NCBI GenBank assembly: GCA_016722565.1
Contig: JADKIU010000001.1
Coordinates: 434,001-498,000 of the forward strand
Source of the DNA: Bacteroidota bacterium
Lineage (GTDB): Bacteria > Bacteroidota > Bacteroidia > 2-12-FULL-35-15
Direction: 5' to 3'
Length of the DNA stretch: 64,000 nucleotides
A program made the position numbers and the translations under genes. A model generated the notes under the pieces. It had not been told where the DNA came from and did not search any database. It saw nothing but the letters and a program-made list of their open reading frames with translations. Of this stretch, positions 25,462-34,600 are shown piece after piece (the stretch's first letter is position 1; the number at the start of each line of letters is the position of its first letter).

Positions 25462-26985
25462 AAAACATCAGATAATTTATTCAAGCTGGTTAAGTCGTTA
25501 AGTAAATCGGAAAAGGGCTATTTTAAAAAGTATGCCAACTTTCACGTACGTAATGAACAGAATAATTACACAAAAATTTTTGATGCGATTGATAATCAAA
25601 AGGAATACGATGAAAAGAAGATTTTGCAGAAGTTCAGGACAGAACGCTTCATCAATCAATTTGCCGTAGCCAAAAATTATCTCTACGATATGATTTTGGA
25701 AAGTTTAGAAGCCTATCATAAAAATTCAACAACCGAAATCCGCAGTATCCTCAACCGTATTGAAATATTGGTTGATAAGGGATTGCATTCACAAGCCAAA
25801 AAATTGCTTAAAAAGGCGAAGGAAATGGCACTTACAAACGAAAAGCTTACTTATATTCCTGAAATAAATTTAATGGAACAAAGTATCTATCGAATGCAGT
25901 ACGATGTTGGTGACATTAAGGATAACTCCGATAATTTGATTGAGGAAATTGAACAATGTGCTATGAAAATTAAAAACATGGCCGAGTTCGAAAGTCTGAA
26001 AAACAGACTGTATGTGCAGCGAATCGAAATGGGCGTTCTTCGCAACGAGAGAGAAATTAAGAGCTACGATTGGTTTTTAAAAAATCCGCTTTTAAAAAAC
26101 GACAAACAGGCGCTTTCCATTAATGCAAAGGTGTTGTATTTTGAGTTGTATGCAAGTTATTATAACTACATCGAAGACCATAATAAATGTTATGAGTTTT
26201 CATCTAAACTCATCAGTTTGCTGGAGTTGAATCCACAAGTAATCGAAACGAATGTCAATTTTCCGACTCAGTTTTTATACCGTCACAGCATCCAATGTTA
26301 TAACATCGGAAAGTACCACGAGGCTTTAGAATACATTAGTAAAATGGAAATTTTAAAGCCCAAAAGTGACGTTCAAAAGCTAAACATTCTTTTAAAGGCT
26401 TACAATACAAAACTGAATGTCTATTTCCGAATGGGAAACATGAAAAAATGCCTTCAGCTAATTCCTGAAATAGAAGTATTGCTCGAGAAAAACAAAGAGT
26501 CAGATAAACTATTAAAAGAAATTATTTATTGGCAAGTAACCGCTCTTTTGATGATTGCTGAAGAATATAAACAGGCGCTGAAATGGTTGGTAAGAGCCAA
26601 TATTGCAGAAAATTACAACATACGACAGGATTTAGAGTGCATTGGTAGAATCATGGAGATCGTATTGCATTATGAATTAGGGAAATTTGATATTATGGAG
26701 TATCGGATAAAGTCAACATATCGTTTCCTTGCCAGCAAACAAAAGCTGTACAAGCTGGAAAAAATCATTTTAACCTCTATTCGTAAGTTGATAAATGTGA
26801 ATTCCAAAAAGGAATCTATGCTGTTTTTTCAACAGCTACACAAGGAGTTGGAGCCGGTTGTGAAAGATCCGTTGGAAGAAAAATTCTTGGTGTATTTTGA
26901 TATCATGTCGTGGTTGGAAAGCAAAACAGAAAATAAAAAATTTGCAGAAGTGGTGAAAGGAAAGTTAAAACCATTGCGTGTTTAA
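25462..26985 (+). CDS. TPR-like all-helical protein of unknown function
   Basis: About 507 residues, almost entirely helical, with repeated pairs such as HSQAKKLLKKAKEMALTNEKL, KYHEALEYISKMEILKPK and NMKKCLQLIPEIEVLLEKN, consistent with degenerate TPR units. There is no signal peptide or membrane segment, so it is likely a cytoplasmic scaffold. The opening KTSDNLFKLVKSLSKSEKGYFKKYA looks like the start of a conserved Bacteroidota family. For that reason I prefer GTG 25462 over TTG 25450. Function unknown; no operon partners. Confidence 0.75.
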   Translation, partial: KTSDNLFKLVKSLSKSEKGYFKKYANFHVRNEQNNYTKIFDAIDNQKEYDEKKILQKFRTERFINQFAVAKNYLYDMILESLEAYHKNSTTEIRSILNRIEILVDKGLHSQAKKLLKKAKEMALTNEKLTYIPEINLMEQSIYRMQYDVGDIKDNSDNLIEEIEQCAMKIKNMAEFESLKNRLYVQRIEMGVLRNEREIKSYDWFLKNPLLKNDKQALSINAKVLYFELYASYYNYIEDHNKCYEFSSKLISLLELNPQVIETNVNFPTQFLYRHSIQCYNIGKYHEALEYISKMEILKPKSDVQKLNILLKAYNTKLNVYFRMGNMKKCLQLIPEIEVLLEKNKESDKLLKEIIYWQVTALLMIAEEYKQALKWLVRANIAENYNIRQDLECIGRIMEIVLHYELGKFDIMEYRIKSTYRFLASKQKLYKLEKIILTSIRKLINVNSKKESMLFFQQLHKELEPVVKDPLEEKFLVYFDIMSWLESKTENKKFAEVVKGKLKPLRV

Positions 26986-27019
26986 TGCTTTCCGATTACT
27001 AAGAATCAATTTAAAAAAC

Positions 27020-27050
27020 TTGGATTAGTTCGAAACAAATTGTAGATTTG
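27020..27050 (+). promoter_or_regulatory. Bacteroidota-type promoter of the T9SS cargo gene at 27107
   Basis: TTG (27020-27022), a 20-base spacer and TAGATTTG (27043-27050) match the consensus, leaving a leader of about 50 bases. Confidence 0.75.
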
Positions 27051-27106
27051 TAAGTATATAAGCTTACAATTAGAAATCATCCCTTTATTTAATAAACGTT
27101 TTTACA

Positions 27107-27847
27107 ATGAAAAAAATAATTACTTCTTTTTTATTCGGTGCACTTAGTTTTATTGGATTTGCACAAAATTTGGATGTGTTAGACGAAACACATACTGAGA
27201 TTTCAAACACCATTTTTGATGTAAATCTTGGTCCGAATACCAGTATCATTACTGAGTTTTTGGTGACCAATACCGATGCTGTTTCCCATACTTACAGATG
27301 CAGAAGAACTATTTACTCTGTTGCTGCTGATGATTCTACCCGTTTTTGTTGGGGAGGTTTGTGCTACAACTGGGGAACTAACTTGTCGAGTTTATCACTT
27401 GCTGTTGCTCCTGGTGATACTATGGATTTTGCTGATTTTGGTTTCCATGCTGAATTTTTATCGAAACTTTCTACCGCAACAAGAACCGTTCACTATCAGT
27501 TTTACAACATTGCAGATGCAAATGATTCAACTGGTATCACCATCCGATATAACTCAACAGTAGGTGTTGATGAATTGGATAAATTTGGAGGCAATATTTC
27601 AAATGCTTACCCAAATCCAGCAAATGCAGCAGTTTCAATCAAATACGAATTGAAAGAGTTTTCGCAAAAAGGAAGTGTCGTGTTCTATGATATGTTAGGA
27701 AAATCTGTTAAAGCAGTTGCCTTGAACGATAAAAAAGGAACCGCAAAAATTAATGTAGACGATTTAAATTCTGGAGTTTATTTCTATTCACTCTTAGTGG
27801 ATGGGAAAGCTGTTTCAACGAAAAAGTTAGTGATCAGCTCAAAATAA
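27107..27847 (+). CDS. Small T9SS cargo protein
   Basis: This 246-residue protein has a signal peptide (MKKIITSFLFGALSFIGFAQ). A single beta-sandwich domain follows (about 22-155), containing four cysteines in CRRTIYSV and FCWGGLCYNWG that could form disulfides. A type A T9SS sorting domain with AYPNPANAAVSIKYEL completes the protein (about 165-246). The role of the beta domain is unknown. The gene is monocistronic, with its own promoter and a downstream hairpin terminator that lies within the end of the convergent sirtuin gene. Confidence 0.88.
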   Translation: MKKIITSFLFGALSFIGFAQNLDVLDETHTEISNTIFDVNLGPNTSIITEFLVTNTDAVSHTYRCRRTIYSVAADDSTRFCWGGLCYNWGTNLSSLSLAVAPGDTMDFADFGFHAEFLSKLSTATRTVHYQFYNIADANDSTGITIRYNSTVGVDELDKFGGNISNAYPNPANAAVSIKYELKEFSQKGSVVFYDMLGKSVKAVALNDKKGTAKINVDDLNSGVYFYSLLVDGKAVSTKKLVISSK

Positions 27848-27852
27848 GAACA

Positions 27853-28539
27853 CTATTTTAAGAGTTCAGAAGCCAGCTTGGGTAAACCAATGCTGGCTTT
27901 TTCTTTGATAATTTGCAGATTCGCAATCCCATTAACTTTAATATCACTAGGATCTATCAAGTATTTTGGAATATTTTGAGGTGAATAATCAATAATTCCG
28001 GCTGCAGGGTATACCGCCATCGATGTTCCCACAACCATAAAAATATCTGCACGTTCAGCAATCATGTTGGCCGTATCCATCAGTGGTACCATTTCTCCGA
28101 ACCAAACAATGTGCGGACGAAGTTGTGATCCTTTTTCACATGTATCTCCCAGTTTTATTTCATTACCGCTAATTTTATAAACGAGTGTGGGGTCAACACT
28201 GCTGCGGCTTTTGGTGATTTCGCCATGTAGGTGCAATACCTTTTTGGAGCCCGCACGCTCATGTAAATCATCAATGTTCTGTGTAATTATTTGGACGTCA
28301 AATTTTTGCTCTAATTCTACCAACGCGTAATGTGCGAGGTTGGGTTTTGCTTCCAACACCTGCTTTCTGCGTTTGTTGTAAAAATCCAATACCAAGGCTT
28401 TGTTTTTTTCCCATGCTTGGGGAGTCGCTACCTCATTAATGTCAAATTCTTCCCATAATCCTCCACTGTCCCGAAAGGTTTTAATCCCGCTCTCAGCACT
28501 AATTCCAGCACCAGTAAATACAACTAATTTTGGTTTCAT
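27853..28539 (-). CDS. cobB: Sirtuin, class III-type NAD-dependent protein deacylase, without zinc cysteines
   Basis: The 228-residue Sir2 fold has the NAD motif GAGISAESGIKTFRD (10-24), TQNIDDLHERAG (86-97) and the catalytic His105 in HLHGE. Tyr54-x2-Arg57 is the YxxR pair that binds succinyl or malonyl groups in class III enzymes, so deacylation of negatively charged acyl-lysines is likely. The usual four zinc cysteines between residues 105 and 150 are missing; only Cys134 remains, in GDTCEKGSQLRPHIVWFGE. I recall similar sequences in other Bacteroidota, so it is probably a lineage feature, not damage. The 3' end contains the terminator of the convergent gene. Confidence 0.93.
   Translation of the reverse strand: MKPKLVVFTGAGISAESGIKTFRDSGGLWEEFDINEVATPQAWEKNKALVLDFYNKRRKQVLEAKPNLAHYALVELEQKFDVQIITQNIDDLHERAGSKKVLHLHGEITKSRSSVDPTLVYKISGNEIKLGDTCEKGSQLRPHIVWFGEMVPLMDTANMIAERADIFMVVGTSMAVYPAAGIIDYSPQNIPKYLIDPSDIKVNGIANLQIIKEKASIGLPKLASELLK
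27870..27905 (+). terminator. Terminator of the T9SS cargo gene, embedded in the sirtuin coding end
   Basis: AAGCCAGC (27870-27877) pairs with GCTGGCTT (27892-27899) and is followed by T-rich TTTTC. The hairpin also encodes the sirtuin residues near ...KASIGLPKLA on the other strand. Confidence 0.75.
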
Positions 28540-28630
28540 GAATCGCTAATGTAAATAATAAAATTGAAAATGCAATTTTATGAACTATTCAAACAAATTA
28601 CAGCCGGTTTTTCAGATAAAATTGCTCCAT

Positions 28631-28668
28631 TCCCCTCTCCAATTTACTGGAGAGGGTTAGGGTGAGGC
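28631..28668. repeat. Dispersed CCCCTCTCC palindrome, copy 6
   Basis: CCCTCTCCA and TGGAGAGGG form a stem around ATTTAC. A TTAGGGTGAGGCC tail follows. It lies in the divergent gap between the sirtuin and malic enzyme genes. Confidence 0.75.
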
Positions 28669-28761
28669 CGAAAACACAATTTTCTCTCCTCAATTTGATT
28701 GAAAAGACTCGTATTTATTGAGAAATTGTTATATTCGCAATTCAAAAAAAATACCCTAAAA

Positions 28762-30975
28762 ATGGCAAAATTAAGAAAGCAAGATGCGTTGGATTATCAC
28801 TCACAAGGAAGACCCGGAAAAATCGAGGTAATCCCAACAAAACCGCATAGTTCACAGCGCGACCTTTCATTAGCATATTCTCCCGGAGTGGCAGAACCGT
28901 GTTTGGAAATTGAAAAAAATCCCGAAGACGCCTACAAATACACAGCAAAAGGAAATTTAGTCGCAGTTATTTCAAATGGTACTGCGGTACTCGGTTTGGG
29001 TAACATTGGCGCATTGGCTTCTAAGCCGGTGATGGAAGGTAAAGGATTGCTCTTCAAAATTTTTGCCGACATTGATGTGTTCGACATTGAAGTAGATGCT
29101 ACCGACATCGATGCGTTTGTAAATACCGTAAAAGCAATCTCTCCAACCTTTGGAGGAATTAATCTGGAAGATATTAAAGCTCCTGAATGTTTCGAAATCG
29201 AACGCAGATTGAAAGAGGAATTAAAAATTCCATTGATGCACGATGATCAACATGGCACGGCCATCATTTCTGCAGCGGCTTTATTGAACGCATGTGAAGT
29301 GGCTAAAAAGAAAATTGAAAAAGTAAAAATTGTTGTGAATGGTGCGGGCGCTTCTGCCATCTCTTGTGCGAAACTTTACATTGCTGTTGGCGCAAAAAAG
29401 GAGAACATTCTGATGTTGGATAGCAAAGGATTGTTGCGAACCGACAGAGATGACTTGGATGAACAGAAAAAATTCTTTGCGAGTTCAAATAAAAAAATAA
29501 AAACCTTGGAAGAGGCCATGAAGGACGCAGATGTGTTTGTTGGGCTTTCAAAAGGAAATGTCGTGAATCAAAAAATGATTCAGTCGATGGCAAAACGCCC
29601 AATTGTTTTTGCATTGGCAAATCCGGATCCGGAAATTCCTTATGCTGATGCGATGGCGGCTCGTCCGGATATCATCATGGCAACCGGTCGTTCGGATCAT
29701 CCTAACCAAGTGAATAACGTATTGGGTTTCCCTTTCATTTTCCGTGGCGCTTTGGATGTTCGTGCAACACAAATCAACGAAGCAATGAAGTTGGCTGCTG
29801 TTTATGCCATCGCAGATCTTGCAAAAGAAGTGGTTCCTGAAACCGTGAACTTAGCGTATGATTCTAAAAATATTACATTCGGACCGGAATATATTATCCC
29901 CAAGCCGATTGATCCTCGCTTGATTTATACTGTTGCTCCTGCTGTTGCGAAAGCAGCAATTCAATCTGGTGTCGCACAACATAAAATCACCAACTGGGAT
30001 GCTTATGTTCAGGAGTTAATCAACCGTTTGGGATTGGATAATAAACTCATCCGTAACATCACCAACAAAGCAAAACAAAATCCGAAACGTGTGGTGTTTG
30101 CAGAAGCAGATCATTATAAAATTTTGAAAGCTGCACAGCAAGTAAACGATGAAGGTATTGCTAAACCAATACTTTTGGGGGATGCAGAAAAAATTAGAAA
30201 ATTAATTGCCGAAAACAATCTGGATTTGGGAGATATTCCAATCATTGATCCACGCAGTAAAGCTGAAGACGACAGAAGAAGTGCATTTGGTGACTTGTTC
30301 TTTAAAAAACGTCAGCGCAGAGGATTCACTTTGTACGAAGCGAAAAAGGTGATGAAAGAACGCAATCACTTTGGCGCAATGATGGTGGAGACCGGTGCTG
30401 CAGATGCTATGATTTCCGGACTTACCCGTAAATATGCCGATCCGATTCGTCCGGCTTTACAAATTATCGGAGTTCAAAAAGGTGTGAACCGTGTAGCGGG
30501 GATGTATATCATGAATACGAAACAAGGACCATTTTTCTTTGCGGATACGACCATGAATGTGAACCCAACCGTACAGGATTTGGTAGATATCACTGTGTTA
30601 ACAGCAAACAGCGTAAAGCAATTTAACATTACTCCACGCATCGCATTGTTGTCATACTCCAATTTTGGTTCTGCCGAAGGGGAAGTGCCAAACAAAATGC
30701 GTGAAGCCGTAGAAATTTTACATAAAAATTATCCGGGAATGATTGTAGACGGAGAGATGCAAGCCAATTTTGCATTGAACGATGAGTTGATGAAGGAACA
30801 ATTTCCGTTTGCAGATTTGGTAGATAAAAAAGTGAACACACTTATTTTTCCAAACCTTGCTGCCGGAAACATCGCTTATAAACTGCTTCAGGAAATGGGT
30901 GGTGCAGAAGCAATCGGACCAGTATTGATTGGAATGAAAAGCCGGTACACATTTTACAACTGGGCAGCTCGGTGA
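28762..30975 (+). CDS. maeB: NADP-dependent malic enzyme with C-terminal phosphotransacetylase-like domain (frameshifted near the end)
   Basis: About 737 residues. The malic enzyme half (about 1-420) has the opening DLSLAYSPGVAEPC, catalytic Lys region GNLVAVISNGTAVLGLGNIGALA, metal-binding HDDQHGTA and the NADP fold GAGASAISCAKL. The second half resembles phosphotransacetylase and is regulatory in MaeB enzymes. The reaction is malate to pyruvate plus CO2 with NADPH. ATG 28762 (MAKLRKQDALDYHSQGRPGK) matches family starts; a TTG 63 bases upstream does not. The expected C-terminus, KPVHILQLGSSVREIVNMV, continues to a stop at 31031 in the -1 frame. One missing A in the AAAA run at 30937-30940 explains the truncated end. 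Confidence 0.93.
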   Translation: MAKLRKQDALDYHSQGRPGKIEVIPTKPHSSQRDLSLAYSPGVAEPCLEIEKNPEDAYKYTAKGNLVAVISNGTAVLGLGNIGALASKPVMEGKGLLFKIFADIDVFDIEVDATDIDAFVNTVKAISPTFGGINLEDIKAPECFEIERRLKEELKIPLMHDDQHGTAIISAAALLNACEVAKKKIEKVKIVVNGAGASAISCAKLYIAVGAKKENILMLDSKGLLRTDRDDLDEQKKFFASSNKKIKTLEEAMKDADVFVGLSKGNVVNQKMIQSMAKRPIVFALANPDPEIPYADAMAARPDIIMATGRSDHPNQVNNVLGFPFIFRGALDVRATQINEAMKLAAVYAIADLAKEVVPETVNLAYDSKNITFGPEYIIPKPIDPRLIYTVAPAVAKAAIQSGVAQHKITNWDAYVQELINRLGLDNKLIRNITNKAKQNPKRVVFAEADHYKILKAAQQVNDEGIAKPILLGDAEKIRKLIAENNLDLGDIPIIDPRSKAEDDRRSAFGDLFFKKRQRRGFTLYEAKKVMKERNHFGAMMVETGAADAMISGLTRKYADPIRPALQIIGVQKGVNRVAGMYIMNTKQGPFFFADTTMNVNPTVQDLVDITVLTANSVKQFNITPRIALLSYSNFGSAEGEVPNKMREAVEILHKNYPGMIVDGEMQANFALNDELMKEQFPFADLVDKKVNTLIFPNLAAGNIAYKLLQEMGGAEAIGPVLIGMKSRYTFYNWAAR

Positions 30976-31028
30976 GAGAAATTGTAAACATGGTGACCAT
31001 TGCCGTTGTGGATGCACAAGCAAAACGA

Positions 31029-31056
31029 TAGGCCTGCATGTCGTGAGGCAGGCAAC
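31029..31056. repeat. Short GCCTGC hairpin between maeB and ruvA
   Basis: GGCCTGC (31031-31037 region) and GCAGGC around ATGTCGTGA form a short stem. It may be a weak terminator for maeB (a TTTT run follows a few bases later) or part of a dispersed repeat. It begins at the restored maeB stop. Confidence 0.35.
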
Positions 31057-31091
31057 TGTTTTGAATTGAATACGTCTTTAAAATTGAATGG

Positions 31092-31679
31092 ATGATTTAT
31101 CACATTGAAGGAAAATTAATTGAGAAAACACCAACCTATGCCGTGATTGATGCCGGAGGTGTTGGGTATGTGATGCAAATTTCGTTGAACACCTTTTCAA
31201 AAATTGGTGAAACCGAAAAATGTAAATTGTACACCGAACAACTCTATGTGCGTGATGACATGCCCCGTTTTTACGGATTCGCAGATATTGCCGAACGAAA
31301 TTTATTTCGTTTGCTGGTCTCTGTTTCCGGAGTTGGTGGCACAAGTGCATTGTTGATGTTGTCCTCTTTAAGCGCTGCTGAAATTCAGAATGCAATTGCT
31401 ACGGCAAACGTGGCAGTGATTAAGAGTGTGAAAGGAATTGGTGAAAAAACAGCGCAGCGGGTGATTGTCGACTTAAAAGACAAAATGGGTAAGAGTGATT
31501 TATCATCAGAAATATTTGCGAACACAAACAATACTTTAAAAGAAGAAGCGTTATCTGCTCTTGTGATGTTGGGCTTCAATAAACAAGGTGCAGATAAAGT
31601 GCTGGATAAAATTATTAGAACAGAAGGAACAGGACAAACAGTAGAACAATTGATTAAATCCGCACTCAAAAATCTATAA
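31092..31679 (+). CDS. ruvA: Holliday junction DNA-binding protein RuvA
   Basis: This 195-residue protein has the OB-fold domain (MIYHIEGKLIEKTPTYAVIDAGGVGYVM), the tandem helix-hairpin-helix region (LLVSVSGVGGTSALLML and VKGIGEKTAQRVIVDLKDKM) and the C-terminal RuvB-binding three-helix domain (about 150-195, EEALSALVMLGFNKQGADKVL). It binds Holliday junctions as a tetramer and loads RuvB. sprA starts 15 bases after the stop, so the two are co-transcribed; the ruvA-sprA-gcvH order is conserved in many Bacteroidota. Confidence 0.96.
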   Translation: MIYHIEGKLIEKTPTYAVIDAGGVGYVMQISLNTFSKIGETEKCKLYTEQLYVRDDMPRFYGFADIAERNLFRLLVSVSGVGGTSALLMLSSLSAAEIQNAIATANVAVIKSVKGIGEKTAQRVIVDLKDKMGKSDLSSEIFANTNNTLKEEALSALVMLGFNKQGADKVLDKIIRTEGTGQTVEQLIKSALKNL

Positions 31680-31694
31680 TATTTTTATTACGTT

Positions 31695-34600
31695 TTGACA
31701 AAGTCGATAACAAAATATATACTTGTTACAGGTGCATCGCTCGGAATGCTTTCGCTCATCGTAAGTTCCGATGCGAAAATCAGCTCCTTGGATCATGCAG
31801 AAATTGCGGATGCTAACAAGGCATACATTGCCATCGACACTCCTGAAGATCCGGATTCTCCCGTTATTCTTCCGTATAACTTTAATGATCAATCAACCGG
31901 TGATCCGCTCAATTACCCTAACTCGGGTGGGTTGATGCTGAACAATCCTTCCAACATTAATACAAATGTGGAATACGATCCAACTACTGGACAATACAAT
32001 GTCAATCAAACAATGGGTGGTATGGATTATCGTCCACCTACGTATTTGGATGCGGAAGAATATCAGCAGATGATGTTCAACAAACAAGTAAAAGATTACT
32101 GGAATGCCCGCTCTCATGCTGAAAGCGAAAACGCACAAACAAAAACAGCCATCCCGAAATTGCATGTTGGAGGTGAAATCTTCGATCGTATTTTTGGTGG
32201 TAACACCGTGGATATTCGTCCGAATGGTTCTGCCGAATTAATTTTTGCTTACAATGGTACCAAAACGGAAAACCCTGCTATTCCTGTAAAAAACAGAAAA
32301 ATCAACACCTTCGATTTTGATGAAAAAATTCAATTGAACGTTGTCGGAAAAATTGGAGATAAATTAAAATTAACAACAAGTTATAATACCGAAGCAACAT
32401 TTGATTACGAAAATCAAATGAAACTGGAATACACCGGATACGAAGATGAAATCATTAAAAAGATTGAAGCAGGGAATGTGAGTTTGCCTTTAAACGGTTC
32501 GTTGATTACCGGTAGTCAAACTTTGTTTGGTGTGAAAACACAATTACAATTCGGACGGTTAACTGTAACGAGTGTTTTATCGCAACAAAAAGGTAAAAAA
32601 TCGGAAGTGGAAGTTACCGGTGGTGCGCAAGTAACAAAATTTGATATCCCGGTTGATCAATACGAAGCGAATCGCCACTTTTTCCTTGGCCATTTTTTTC
32701 GCGACAACTTTAATTCTGCTTTAGCGGGATTGCCCTATGTAAATTCTCAAGTAAGCATTACCAGAGTAGAAGCCTGGATTTCAAATACCAATGGTTCAAC
32801 TGTGGATGTGCGCAGTGTTGTTGCGTTCTCGGAGTTAGGTGAAGACATCGGACCAGCAACAAAACCACACATTCCTGCCGACCAACAATTTTTTGTATTT
32901 GATAATCCTGCTGATGTTATTCCTTACAATGGTCAGAATAGTTTGTATGGTAGTATTTCCGCTAACCCGAATGTGAGAAAAGTAAATTTAACTACCAATG
33001 AAGTTTTAAATCTTACTGTTCCTGCCGGAATCATTAAACAACAAACAAACTACGAATTAGTGACCAGTGCACGTAAATTACAACCTTCAGAATTTACAAT
33101 CAATGCACGTTTGGGATACATTTCCTTAAATCAACAATTAAATCCAGATCAAATTCTTTCCGTTGCCTATCAATATACGTACAACGGAAATGTTTATACG
33201 GTTGGTGAATTTTCTACAGATGGTATCAGCGCACCAGATGCCTTGTTTACTAAAATGTTAAAGAGTTCTGCCATCAACACCAAACATCCGATGTGGGATT
33301 TGATGATGAAAAATATTTATTCCATTGGTGCTTATCAAGTAAATCCACAGGATTTTAAATTGGATGTGTTTTATACCAATGCTGTTACCGGAACAGACAT
33401 CAACTATTTACCGGTTTCGGAATGTCAATTGGCGATCAAAGCAAAACCATTGATCCAAGTGGTGAATGTCGATCGCTTGAATCAACAAAACGATGTTGTA
33501 GCTGATGGGGTATTCGATTTTATTGATGGTGTTACCATTAATGCCAGCAACGGTAGAATTGTGTTCCCAGTGGTAGAACCATTCGGTGATCATTTACGAA
33601 GTAAGTTTGATGCATGTAATCCGCTGGAAGCAAACTCCTATGTGTTTGATCCACTTTACGATTCAACATTAACATCCGCACGAAATGTGTTCGCACATTT
33701 AAATCGATTTAAATTAAAAGGAACATATAAATCATCCGGTGGTTCCGAAATTTCATTGGGCGCACCAAACGTTCCGCAAGGATCTGTAACGGTTACAGCC
33801 GGTGGTATTGTCTTGCAAGAAAATGTGCAGTACACGGTGGATTATACCTTAGGTCGTGTAAAAATTATTGATGAAGGAATTTTAAATTCCGGAACACCCA
33901 TAAAAATTTCCTTAGAGAGTAACGCCCTTTTTGCAATTCAGCAAAAAACATTGTTCGGTACGCACTTGGATTATCGCATCAACAAAGATTTTAGCATTGG
34001 TGGTACCGTGTTGAATTTAACAGAACGACCACTTACTAAAAAAGTAAACATTGGGGATGAACCAATTTCTAATACCATTGTTGGTTTGGATGCGAATTAT
34101 AGAACCGAAGCGCCTTTCTTAACTCGCTTAGTCGATAGAATTCCATTCATCGAAACCAAGGAGATGAGTACCATTACTGCTGCCGGTGAATTCGCCTACT
34201 TGATTCCGGGACATAGTAAAGCCATTGGAAAAAGCGGAAACTCCTACATTGATGACTTTGAAGGCAGTCAATCGGAAATTGCATTGCACTCACAAAGTGC
34301 GTGGAGCTTGGCAAGTACGCCACAAGGACAACCAATGTTTCCGGAAGGAAATTTGTCGAATGATGTAGCAAATGGCTACAACCGTGCGAAATTAAATTGG
34401 TATCACATTGATCCAGGTTTGATGCGTCCGCAATCCGGTGTTACGCCACCTAATATTAGCTCGACCGATATGTCGAACAATTTCGCGCGTGAGATTCCGG
34501 AAACTGAAGTGTTTCCGAATAAACCATCTACATCCGGTACACCAGTTATTTTAACTACGTTGGATTTATCCTATTATCCAAGTGAAAGAGGGCCATACAA

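Noticed and set aside
28699..28761. A longer malic enzyme start at TTG 28699
   Set aside because: The 21 added residues are unlike the family, and ATG 28762 starts with the conserved MAKLRKQDALDYH.
30937..30942. Programmed -1 frameshifting in the malic enzyme gene
   Set aside because: The AAAA run is not an X-XXY-YYZ slippery heptamer, no downstream pseudoknot is apparent, and two other genes show similar single-base breaks without slippery sites.
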